The notes under the pieces are model-generated. The model was not told where the DNA came from. It was given only the letters and a program-made list of their open reading frames with translations, and did not search any database. Made by a program: the position numbers and the translations under genes. From Bifidobacterium coryneforme (GTDB lineage Bacteria > Actinomycetota > Actinomycetes > Actinomycetales > Bifidobacteriaceae), in NCBI RefSeq assembly GCF_000737865.1, contig NZ_CP007287.1:76926-140925 (forward strand): a stretch of DNA of 64,000 nt, in the 5' to 3' direction. Shown here one piece after another: positions 33,790 to 41,190 of the stretch; position 1 is the first letter of the stretch; every line of letters starts with the position of its first letter.

Positions 33790-35766
33790 ATGAAGAAAAT
33801 CCTGTCCTTTGCCTCCAAGGTACCCATGCTTTGGCTGGTCCTGGCCTGCGGTCTGGCCATGGGCCTGCTATGGCGGCCCCATCAGGTGATTGCCCAGTGG
33901 GTTGTTACGATCCTGGTCGCCATTTCCCTTATTGACACCCTTCGCGGAATGATAGACGACGTCCGTCATGGTCATGTTGGCGTGGATATCCTGGCAGTGG
34001 TGGCCATTCTTTCCACCCTGGCCGTCAAGCAGTACTGGGCCAGCTGGGCCGTGGTCCTCATGCTCTACTCGGGCGACGCAATCGAGCAATACGCCAATAA
34101 CAAGGCCCAAGGCAACCTGACCCTCCTGGTCGAGGCGGCGCCCCAGGTGGCCCATGTGGTCGATGGCGGCAGGGAGGCCCGGATTGATGGGCACAGCCTG
34201 CCCGAGGAATCGGATTGGGAGACCGTCCCGGTGGCTCAGGTGGCTCTGGACGACCTCCTGGTGGTCAAACCCGGAGAGACCGTGCCCGTCGACGGCGAGA
34301 TGGTCAGCCCCTCGGCAACCCTGGACCTTTCGACCATCAATGGGGAACCCATGCCCCGGCAGTTCTACGAGGGTTCCCAGATTATGTCCGGTGCGGTCAA
34401 CGGTTCGGGCACCTTCCTGATGAGGGCCAGGCAGCTCTCCCGGGATTCCCAGTACCAGCGGATTCTCAACCTGGTACGCTCGGCCCAATCCTCCCGGGCG
34501 GCCGTGGTCAAGACGGCCGACCTGATGGCCGTTCCCTTTACGGTTCTGGCCTTCATCATCGCCTGCGTGGCCTGGATCATCTCCGGGGAACCGACCCGCT
34601 TTGCCCAGGTCCTGGTCCTGGCCACCCCCTGCCCCCTTCTGATTGCCGCCCCGGTGGCCTACATGGCCGGTTCCGGCAGACTGGCCAAGGCCGGACTCCT
34701 GATCAAGACCCAGGATGTTATTGAGAACCTGGGCCGGGTCTCGCACATCTTCTTTGACAAAACGGGCACCCTGACGGTCAAGCGGCCCCAGGTCACCCAC
34801 GTTGACATGGCCGACCAGCAGAACGCCGAATGGGAGACCGGGCAGGTTCTGGCCATGGCCGGGGCCGTTGAGTCCTATTCGGTCCATATCCTGGCCAACG
34901 GCATCACGGCGGCAGGCAACCGGGTTGAGGAGGGGCGGATTCGTCAGGGAGATGCCCGCTTCAAGGCCCAGGATGTTCAGGAGGAGGCCGGTAACGGGGT
35001 CCGGGGGCTCATTGACGGGCACACGGTGCGTGTGGGCCGCATGGCCTATGTATCCGGCGGTGACCCGGCTGTCTCAGAGAGTGCCTTTGCGCCTCTCGCC
35101 CCCGACGAGATGGCTGCTTACGTCTCCATTGACGGGGATGTGACGGCGCGGATTGTCATGAAGGATGTACCCAGGGATGATGCCGCGCAGACCATTGCCG
35201 ACCTTCATGCCTTGGGTATAGAACGCCTCTCCATGGTGACCGGCGACAAGGAGGAATCGGCCCGGGTCATCGCCGACCAGGTGGGCATCAGTGACGTCCA
35301 TGCTGGCCTCTTCCCCGAGGACAAGGCAGACCTGATTGCCGAGGCTGCAAAAGCAGAGCCCAACCGGGAACCCTGGTGGGACCGGTGGCTCTCGAAATTC
35401 GTTGGTGAATCGATAACCCGATCCATCACGCTGATGGTGGGTGACGGGGTTAACGATGCCCCGGTCCTGGCCGCGGCCGATGTGGGCATGGCCATTACCG
35501 ACGGAACCACGACGGCGGCTTCCGAATCGGCCCAGGCGGTCATCATGAATGACGATATCGCCAGTCTGCCCAGGTCCATCGCCATCGCCCGCCGAACCAA
35601 ACGGGTCATGCTCCAGGCGGTCCTGGCCGGACTTTCCCTGGCCACCGTGGGCATGCTTTGTGCGGCCTTCGACCTGATTCCGGTTGTCGTCGGCGCCTTC
35701 ATGCAGGAGGCCATCGACGTGGTCTCCATCCTCTGGGCACTGACCGCGCTCCTTGACCGGGACTGA
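33790..35766 (+). CDS. P1B-type heavy-metal ATPase with atypical catalytic motifs
   Basis: I start at the ATG at 33790 (MKKILSFASK), with GGAG 6-9 bases upstream. The 658-residue protein has about six to eight membrane helices, no N-terminal HMA domain, the intramembrane motif TPCPL (Cys281), the phosphorylation site DKTGT (Asp323) and GDGVNDAPVL. Two usually invariant motifs differ. The actuator TGE reads NGE (TINGEPMP, 182-189), and the HP dipeptide of the SEHP motif reads HI (SVHILAN, from Ser364). P1B pumps export transition metals. TPCPL is seen in several heavy-metal ATPases of uncertain specificity, and I cannot assign the metal. The gene stands alone with no regulator beside it. Confidence 0.85.
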   Translation: MKKILSFASKVPMLWLVLACGLAMGLLWRPHQVIAQWVVTILVAISLIDTLRGMIDDVRHGHVGVDILAVVAILSTLAVKQYWASWAVVLMLYSGDAIEQYANNKAQGNLTLLVEAAPQVAHVVDGGREARIDGHSLPEESDWETVPVAQVALDDLLVVKPGETVPVDGEMVSPSATLDLSTINGEPMPRQFYEGSQIMSGAVNGSGTFLMRARQLSRDSQYQRILNLVRSAQSSRAAVVKTADLMAVPFTVLAFIIACVAWIISGEPTRFAQVLVLATPCPLLIAAPVAYMAGSGRLAKAGLLIKTQDVIENLGRVSHIFFDKTGTLTVKRPQVTHVDMADQQNAEWETGQVLAMAGAVESYSVHILANGITAAGNRVEEGRIRQGDARFKAQDVQEEAGNGVRGLIDGHTVRVGRMAYVSGGDPAVSESAFAPLAPDEMAAYVSIDGDVTARIVMKDVPRDDAAQTIADLHALGIERLSMVTGDKEESARVIADQVGISDVHAGLFPEDKADLIAEAAKAEPNREPWWDRWLSKFVGESITRSITLMVGDGVNDAPVLAAADVGMAITDGTTTAASESAQAVIMNDDIASLPRSIAIARRTKRVMLQAVLAGLSLATVGMLCAAFDLIPVVVGAFMQEAIDVVSILWALTALLDRD

Positions 35767-35959
35767 ACCCTCCCGGTATTCCCCGGGCCCGGGTGCGGCA
35801 TCCATGCGGGTGAAACGGTGACCTGCCCTCGTCCGACTGGAGAGGCACACCTGCGACTCCATCCAGGGAAAACAGGGCTGCCAAAATTTGGTGAAAGTCC
35901 CGGGGAGTGACTCCGACCCTGTCTGTTGCGGATTCCGACTTTACGTTAGGCTGGTCGGC

Positions 35960-37456
35960 ATGAGCGATAACAAGGTCAATGATTCCAACAATTCAGCCTC
36001 TCCGACCGGCGACGTAGCCGATGGGCAGTTGCGTGTTGCAGTCGTGGGTGCCGGCCCTGCCGGGGTCTACGCCTCGGACATTCTTCTTCGTCAGCTCAAG
36101 GAGAAGGGTGACGAGCTCGGGCTTGGCAGCCGTGCCCGCATCGACCTCTTCGAGAAGCTGCCGGTTCCCTTCGGCCTGGTCCGATACGGTGTGGCGCCCG
36201 ACCACCCCAGCATCAAGTACATCGCCGGGGCCTTGGAAAAGACGCTGGATAACCCCGATATCCACCTTTATGCGGATGTGGAATTCGGCCGTGATGTCTC
36301 CCTTGATGACCTGAGGGACCGCTATGACGTGGTCCTCTTCGCTACTGGTGCCGTGGACGACCGTCCTCTGGAGATCGAGGGGCACAGCCTGGATCACGTA
36401 TACGGTGCCGCCCACTTCGTGGAGTGGTATGACGGATACCCGACAGCGGGTCGGGAGTGGCCCCTGGATGCCGAACAGGTGGCGGTGATAGGCGGCGGCA
36501 ATGTGGCCATGGATGTGGCCAGGATTCTGATGCGCCGCGCAGATGATCTTCTGGGCACCGATATCCCCGATAACGTGTACGAGGGCATCAAGGGAAACAA
36601 GGCCCGCGAGCTCCACATGTTCATCCGCCGCGGCCCGGCCCAGGCCAAGTTCTCCGTCCAGGAGCTGCGCGAGCTGGAGAAGCTGCCCGGGGTCCAGATT
36701 GTTCTTGACGACGAGGATTTCGACCTCGATCCGGAGACCATCGACCTGGCCGCACAGGACAAGCTGACCAGGCAGATGCTGGAGGAGCTCTACGCCATCA
36801 AGGACATGGCCGAAGACATGGAAGCGGATGGCGGCGTCGACTTCGAGGGCAACCCGGCCGACCGTCGATTCTGCATTCACTTCAACCGGATGCCGGCAGC
36901 CATTCTGGGTCAGGACGGCAAGGTGAGCGGCATTCGCCTGGAGAAGACCGAGGTGACCCCCGAGGGTGTTATGGGCGAAACCGGCGAGTACGAGGAGTGC
37001 CCGGTCCAGGCCGTCTACCATGCCATCGGTTATAAGCCTGCCGAGGTGAGTGGCATCCCCTACGACTTCTCCCGGTACACCCTGGCCAACGAACATGGTC
37101 GGGTCTGCTCCGCCCCCCAGGCCGAGGGTGGTCACCCGATCGATCGTCTCTATGCTACGGGATGGGCCAAGCGCGGCCCGGTAGGCCTGATTGGATCCAC
37201 GAAGTCTGATGCCCTGGAGACCATCGGCAACATGCTGGATGATCTGGCCTCCACTGAGTCCCATGGCCGTTTGGCCCCCGACCGTGCCGACGATTCCATC
37301 GACCGTCTCCTGGCCTCCAAGGGGATAACCCCCATCGACTTCGCCGGCTGGAAGCGGGTTGACGCTTACGAACGTGCCGAAGGCGCCAAGGTTGGACGTG
37401 AGCACATCAAGGTCACCGACCCCGATAAGCTCAGAAGTTTGGCCCACGGCGAGTAG
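35960..37456 (+). CDS. NADPH-ferredoxin/adrenodoxin reductase family flavoprotein FprA-like
   Basis: From the ATG at 35960 (MSDNKVNDSN) the protein has 498 residues; the frame is open to 35888 but that part looks non-coding. An N-terminal FAD-binding Rossmann motif (VVGAGPAGVYAS, about residues 28-39) is followed by FEKLPVPFGLVRYGVAPDHP, a hallmark of adrenodoxin-type reductases. A second nucleotide site is GGGNVAMDVARIL, and the C-terminal GWAKRGPVGLIGSTKSDA is also conserved. These enzymes pass electrons from NADPH through FAD to ferredoxin. No ferredoxin gene is adjacent. A stem-loop lies 72 bp downstream. Confidence 0.9.
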   Translation: MSDNKVNDSNNSASPTGDVADGQLRVAVVGAGPAGVYASDILLRQLKEKGDELGLGSRARIDLFEKLPVPFGLVRYGVAPDHPSIKYIAGALEKTLDNPDIHLYADVEFGRDVSLDDLRDRYDVVLFATGAVDDRPLEIEGHSLDHVYGAAHFVEWYDGYPTAGREWPLDAEQVAVIGGGNVAMDVARILMRRADDLLGTDIPDNVYEGIKGNKARELHMFIRRGPAQAKFSVQELRELEKLPGVQIVLDDEDFDLDPETIDLAAQDKLTRQMLEELYAIKDMAEDMEADGGVDFEGNPADRRFCIHFNRMPAAILGQDGKVSGIRLEKTEVTPEGVMGETGEYEECPVQAVYHAIGYKPAEVSGIPYDFSRYTLANEHGRVCSAPQAEGGHPIDRLYATGWAKRGPVGLIGSTKSDALETIGNMLDDLASTESHGRLAPDRADDSIDRLLASKGITPIDFAGWKRVDAYERAEGAKVGREHIKVTDPDKLRSLAHGE

Positions 37457-37528
37457 TTCCGGAGGAGGACCCTGGAGGGTGGCGCTTAGGGCGGATTTTC
37501 AGCCCCACTGCTTTCCGCGGGGTCGATG

Positions 37529-37560
37529 GTGCGGTCTCGCCATGCATGGTGGGACCGCAC
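37529..37560 (+). terminator. Stem-loop after fprA
   Basis: A 13-bp stem (37529-37541 and 37548-37560, two G-T wobbles) encloses ATGCAT. It sits between fprA and htpX and is followed by a short T-containing stretch (AGTTTCTATT). Confidence 0.6.
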
Positions 37561-37607
37561 AGTTTCTATTCAGTCAAAATCCAGCAACGCAGACTAACAT
37601 ATGACTC

Positions 37608-38552
37608 ATGGATGGCAAGCTGAAGGTTCACGGGCATTTCAACGGTCTTAAAACGACCTTGCTGTTTGCCCTCATGTGGGCTGTCATTATGCTGATCTGG
37701 TGGCTGACCGGAGGTCGGCAGGGGACCCTGGGCGTTTACATCATCGTCGGTCTGGCCACCACATTCGGGTCCTACTGGTTTTCCGACAAGGTGGCAATCG
37801 CTTCCATGCACGCCCAGCCGGTCAGTGAACAGGAGGCCCCGGAGCTCTATCGGATTGTCCGGGAACTCTCGGGCCGTGCAGGCAAGCCCATGCCCAGGAT
37901 TTACGTTGCCCCGACCGAATCGCCCAATGCCTTCGCCACCGGCCGCAATGAGCGCCATGCAGCCGTCTGCTGCACCCAGGGAATCCTGCGCATCCTCAAC
38001 GAACGCGAGATTCGGGGCGTGCTGGGGCATGAACTCATGCACGTTTACAACCACGACATCCTGACCTCGGCAATTGCTTCGGCCATGGCCACGGTCATCA
38101 CGTATCTGGGGTACTCCCTGATGTACTTCGGCGGCGGTAGCGACCGTGACCGGGATAATTCGACAGGAGCCCTGGGGTTGATTGGCGTTCTGATCAGCTC
38201 CATCCTGGCCCCTCTGGGCGCCTCCCTGATTCAGATGGCCATCTCCCGTACACGTGAATATGACGCTGATGAGGATGGGAGCCGCCTGACCGGTGATCCG
38301 GCCGCCCTGGCGTCCGCCCTGAACAAGATCTCCTATGGTGCCCAGGCCGTGCCCATGCCACAGACCTCCGGTACTCAGAGCGCGGCCGCCATGATGATTG
38401 AGAACCCCTTCTCGGCCGAGGGATTCAGCAGACTCTTCTCCACCCACCCGCCCACTGATGAGCGCATCGCCCGCCTTATGCGCATGAGCCAGGAGATGGG
38501 CCAGACCCAGGTGGATGCAGAAAGCGGAGCGGGTAGCCAAATCGGCTACTGA
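37608..38552 (+). CDS. htpX: HtpX-like zinc metalloprotease (M48)
   Basis: A 314-residue membrane protease. Two helices lie near the N-terminus (about 12-52). The active site is HELMH at 141-145, and the third zinc ligand is the Glu in TREYDADEDG. Two hydrophobic segments lie between them. HtpX degrades misfolded membrane proteins and works alongside FtsH. The length is slightly above the usual 290 because of extra C-terminal residues. It is followed by tRNA-Gly in the same direction, with its own promoter-like element. Confidence 0.93.
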   Translation: MDGKLKVHGHFNGLKTTLLFALMWAVIMLIWWLTGGRQGTLGVYIIVGLATTFGSYWFSDKVAIASMHAQPVSEQEAPELYRIVRELSGRAGKPMPRIYVAPTESPNAFATGRNERHAAVCCTQGILRILNEREIRGVLGHELMHVYNHDILTSAIASAMATVITYLGYSLMYFGGGSDRDRDNSTGALGLIGVLISSILAPLGASLIQMAISRTREYDADEDGSRLTGDPAALASALNKISYGAQAVPMPQTSGTQSAAAMMIENPFSAEGFSRLFSTHPPTDERIARLMRMSQEMGQTQVDAESGAGSQIGY

Positions 38553-38588
38553 ACCGTCTGGGGCGCGGACTCGCGCGTATCCTCAGGA

Positions 38589-38597
38589 ACTGCTATC
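38589..38597 (+). promoter_or_regulatory. Extended -10 element of tRNA-Gly
   Basis: TGCTATCAT is identical to the extended -10 upstream of tRNA-Leu. No good -35 is seen 16-18 bp upstream (ACTCGC). Transcription would begin about 38604, giving a leader of about 39 nt. Confidence 0.45.
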
Positions 38598-38642
38598 ATA
38601 AAGACTTGCGTGCTGTTCATGCGAAGTACTGACGGCGCGACT

Positions 38643-38713
38643 GCGGGCGTAGTTCATTGGTAGAATGGAAGCTTCCCAAGCTTCAGAGGCGGGTCCGATT
38701 CCCGTCGCCCGCT
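38643..38713 (+). tRNA. tRNA-Gly (anticodon CCC)
   Basis: A 71-nt cloverleaf: acceptor GCGGGCG pairing with CGCCCGC, discriminator T, D arm GTTCATTGGTAGAA, anticodon stem GAAGC/GCTTC with loop TTCCCAA (anticodon CCC), and T loop GGTCCGATTCC. CCA is not encoded. Confidence 0.97.
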
Positions 38714-38992
38714 CTCGGAGATTTCATTTCCCTCGTGGTTCGATTTTCCCTTCCTTTATATTCAGTTTCTGTTCTTGTATCTCTTGGCCTGCTCAATTGG
38801 GGAATCGTGCCTATCTGTGGCGGATTGCGATATGCGCCGGTCTAAATCTGCTTGGGCGGCCAGTCCAGGCTCGTGGAATGTGGCGAATCTGCCCGACGAG
38901 TTCCGTTCGGAGGCAGGCGTGTCGGAGCACTTGCGCCCTGGGTCGGCGGTGGATGATGAGTAAGTACAGCGAGGTACTGAAAGGAAGTCATC

Positions 38993-39226
38993 ATGGCTGA
39001 TTATCACGTGCAATTCGAGAAGGGGCGTGACGTCTGGAGCGTCAAGAGGGCCGGGGCCTCACGCGCCTCCAAGACCTTTGCCACCCAGGCGGAGGCAGCA
39101 AAGCAGGCCAAGGTCTATGCGGACAGGTCCGGTGGCGGCGAGGTCAACGTCCACAAGAAGGGAGCCAATCAGGTGCGCGACAAGAGGACCATCGGCAAGG
39201 AGGACCCCCGCTCCACCAAGGGTTGA
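38993..39226 (+). CDS. Small DUF2188 protein
   Basis: A 77-residue basic protein beginning MADYHVQFEKGRDVWSVKRA and ending with a lysine/arginine-rich tail. The pattern of a W-x-V strand, then ASKTFATQAEAAKQAKVYA, then GGEVNVHKKGA fits DUF2188, a small alpha/beta domain of unknown function. AAAGGAAG precedes the ATG. The 279 bp between tRNA-Gly and this gene contains only short unsupported frames. No functional link to the neighbours is visible. Confidence 0.8.
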   Translation: MADYHVQFEKGRDVWSVKRAGASRASKTFATQAEAAKQAKVYADRSGGGEVNVHKKGANQVRDKRTIGKEDPRSTKG

Positions 39227-39360
39227 GCCGCGCCCCGTTCGTCGGCGGAATTGACAGGATGGTGAATCATTGCCCGCCTGGAGGGTTTCATGCGCGTACC
39301 GACCATAGACTGGGCAGTATCGAAAGTCGATGAAGCCTGGGCGGAAGGGCGGTGAGTCGT

Positions 39361-39792
39361 ATGGCTGATGGATTCAACCAGCTCGATCAGCAGTTGACGG
39401 ACGGCGAATACGGCGAGGGCTTGCCCGCTGCCTATCCTCCCGGCCCTTATGTCGACGAGCGTCCCGTTCAGGTTCAACATGCCAACATCTGGGCCAGGCT
39501 CGCCATCATTACCGGTCTGGTCTCGGTCCTGGCCGGGCTTGCCCTCCTGGCCCATGCCGTTGCGCCGACCAGGCTGGGGGTCATCGGTCGGGTTGCGATT
39601 TCCGCCTGGGCGGGTGCCTCCCTGGGGTTTGCCCTCCTGACGGTGGTCCTGGTCATTGTTGCCAGGCACACATATATATGCCTGCGGGCCGGCACCGTTC
39701 TGTGGGCTCGGGTGGAATCATCCTCCTCCTGTGTGGGGTCCTCTTCACGGTTGCGGGGTTGGTCATCGCCGAGGGGCATCCGCAGGGGCTGA
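39361..39792 (+). CDS. Membrane protein, N-terminal fragment of a frameshifted gene
   Basis: The frame gives 143 residues from the ATG at 39361 (or 146 from the GTG at 39352). A hydrophilic N-terminus with Pro/Tyr is followed by two membrane helices (about 43-65 and 77-101, ending LTVVLVIVARHTY). After residue 106 the sequence loses hydrophobic character and becomes Ser/Arg-rich, which looks like out-of-frame reading. The overlapping next frame picks up with a third helix. Deleting one AT from the (AT)4 tract at 39672-39679 joins ARHTY directly to MPAGRHRSVGSGG in a single frame of about 272 codons. I therefore take this as the first half of one gene. The family is not one I recognise beyond DUF4190-like helix architecture. 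Confidence 0.6.
   Translation: MADGFNQLDQQLTDGEYGEGLPAAYPPGPYVDERPVQVQHANIWARLAIITGLVSVLAGLALLAHAVAPTRLGVIGRVAISAWAGASLGFALLTVVLVIVARHTYICLRAGTVLWARVESSSSCVGSSSRLRGWSSPRGIRRG
39672..39679 (+). repeat. (AT)4 tract at a frameshift junction
   Basis: CACATATATATG contains four AT units at the point where two overlapping membrane-protein frames meet. A change of one unit moves between frames, so slippage or a sequencing error is the likely cause of the break. Confidence 0.6.
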
Positions 39793-40181
39793 TCAAGGCC
39801 AAGGAGGTCGATGCTGCTCCGATTGATTCAGCCCAGGCCATGACCCAGGGCATAGATCGGGCTGTGGGCTCCTGTTCTTCGGGATGGCAGGAAGCCGGTG
39901 CGGACAGGTTCGTCGGGGTCTCCCACGTCAGGTACTGCGCCAGCAACAAGGTTGCATATGCGGTCTTCAACAATGATTCCGCTGCGTCCCTGGCCAAGGG
40001 GCCCATTCGTTCCCAGGCCGCGAATCTCTTGGACCGATTCGGTGGTGGTGAGGCTCTTTCCGTTTCGGATATGCGACTGCTTTCGGGCAAACGGTGGGTG
40101 GTCATCGGTAACGCGGACCAGATGTCCAGGCTCCAGGCGGATTGGGGTGGACAGATCCAATCCCTGGAATCCGAGCCTTAA
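39678..40181 (+). CDS. Membrane protein, C-terminal fragment of a frameshifted gene
   Basis: A 167-residue frame starting at an ATG that lies inside the (AT)n tract, without a ribosome site of its own. It has one membrane helix (about 13-32, GGIILLLCGVLFTVAGLVIA) and then a soluble domain with two cysteines (VGSCSSGWQ and VRYCASNKV). The domain also has a hydrophobic strand pattern ending RWVVIGNADQMSRLQ. It reads as the extracytoplasmic part of the protein whose first helices are encoded just upstream in another frame. I do not recognise the domain. If the break is real, no full-length protein is made except by slippage. A weak inverted repeat (AAACC and GGTTT) follows the stop. Confidence 0.6.
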   Translation: MPAGRHRSVGSGGIILLLCGVLFTVAGLVIAEGHPQGLIKAKEVDAAPIDSAQAMTQGIDRAVGSCSSGWQEAGADRFVGVSHVRYCASNKVAYAVFNNDSAASLAKGPIRSQAANLLDRFGGGEALSVSDMRLLSGKRWVVIGNADQMSRLQADWGGQIQSLESEP

Positions 40182-40407
40182 AACCAAAAGACAAGGTTTC
40201 AAATCACCGCTGACCTGGATCCGGTTCTCTTCGCCGTCTCGATTTTCATCCGTTCAGTGAGTTATGCCGTCTTGTCTGCTCTGCCATTTGCGCTGCCTCA
40301 TTGTCGATTGTCTTGCCTCCGCATCGGGCGCGCTGCATTGTGCGACAACCAGGATTGCCGTTCGGTCCTATCGTGCATTCACCTCCGGCGGACGGTATCG
40401 TGGAGGT

Positions 40408-41190
40408 ATGGGTAATGCTGAAGCAATCAGTGACGGTGGAAAAGGCGCAGAAGACCGGACGGGCCTGATTGGCAGGGAGTCCACAGCGGTTCCCGGGCGA
40501 TTCGGCGACCCGCTCACAGTGGAGTACGTCCTGTATTCCCGTAAAGAGGCCGCTGCCAATACCAGCCGTCCACTCTTCCTGATTATGCATGGCTGGGGTT
40601 CCAACGAGGAGGACGTGGCGGATCTGATGCGCTATGTGGCCCCCTACAATGATTCGATTTCCCTCAGGGCCCCCATGATGGTGCCGGGCAGTGAAAAGGG
40701 GATGTTCGGCCCCGGATACACCTGGTTCCACGACATGCGCCCGGAGCGGGAGGACCTGGACCGGGACGGATATGCCGCGGCCAAGGCCATAGACGAGTGG
40801 GTGGGAGAGCACATTCCCGCCGACAGGCAGATTGTGGTCATGGGTTTCTCCCAGGGAGGGATGCTGGCGGTCCACCTGCTGAGGGTCAATCCGGAGCGTT
40901 ACCGGGCCTCGGTCTGCCTTTCAGGATTCCTGGCCCCCGGACTGGTGGAGGGCACGGCCCCTGCCGATGCCCGCCTGGCGGATTTGGAGAAGCCGGTCTT
41001 CTTCGGTTTCGGTTCCGAGGACACGGTCGTTCCCAAGTATGAGTTCAGGGCCCTGGCGGCCTGGCTGGACGAGCACACCTGGCTGCAGGCCCATGAGTAC
41101 GACCACCTGGACCATAGTGTTGACATCCGTGAGCTCAACGACCTGCGTCAGTGGCTGGCAGACATCAACGTTAGCTCGGGACTCATGTAA
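40408..41190 (+). CDS. Alpha/beta hydrolase, phospholipase/carboxylesterase family
   Basis: A 260-residue hydrolase from the ATG at 40408, which has GGAGG almost adjacent (1-base spacing, unusually tight). The frame is open to 40264 but the extension is unlike coding sequence. The oxyanion region is LIMHGWGSNEED, the nucleophile elbow is GFSQGG with Ser148, the Asp lies in FGSEDTVVP and the His in YDHLDHSV. This small family (EstA/YpfH-like) hydrolyses short-chain esters. There is no signal peptide. It ends exactly where the convergent antiporter gene ends, with no space for a terminator. Confidence 0.85.
   Translation: MGNAEAISDGGKGAEDRTGLIGRESTAVPGRFGDPLTVEYVLYSRKEAAANTSRPLFLIMHGWGSNEEDVADLMRYVAPYNDSISLRAPMMVPGSEKGMFGPGYTWFHDMRPEREDLDRDGYAAAKAIDEWVGEHIPADRQIVVMGFSQGGMLAVHLLRVNPERYRASVCLSGFLAPGLVEGTAPADARLADLEKPVFFGFGSEDTVVPKYEFRALAAWLDEHTWLQAHEYDHLDHSVDIRELNDLRQWLADINVSSGLM

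Noticed and set aside
38657..39000. Short frames between tRNA-Gly and the DUF2188 gene
   Set aside because: They start inside the tRNA or lack ribosome sites and show no conserved pattern.
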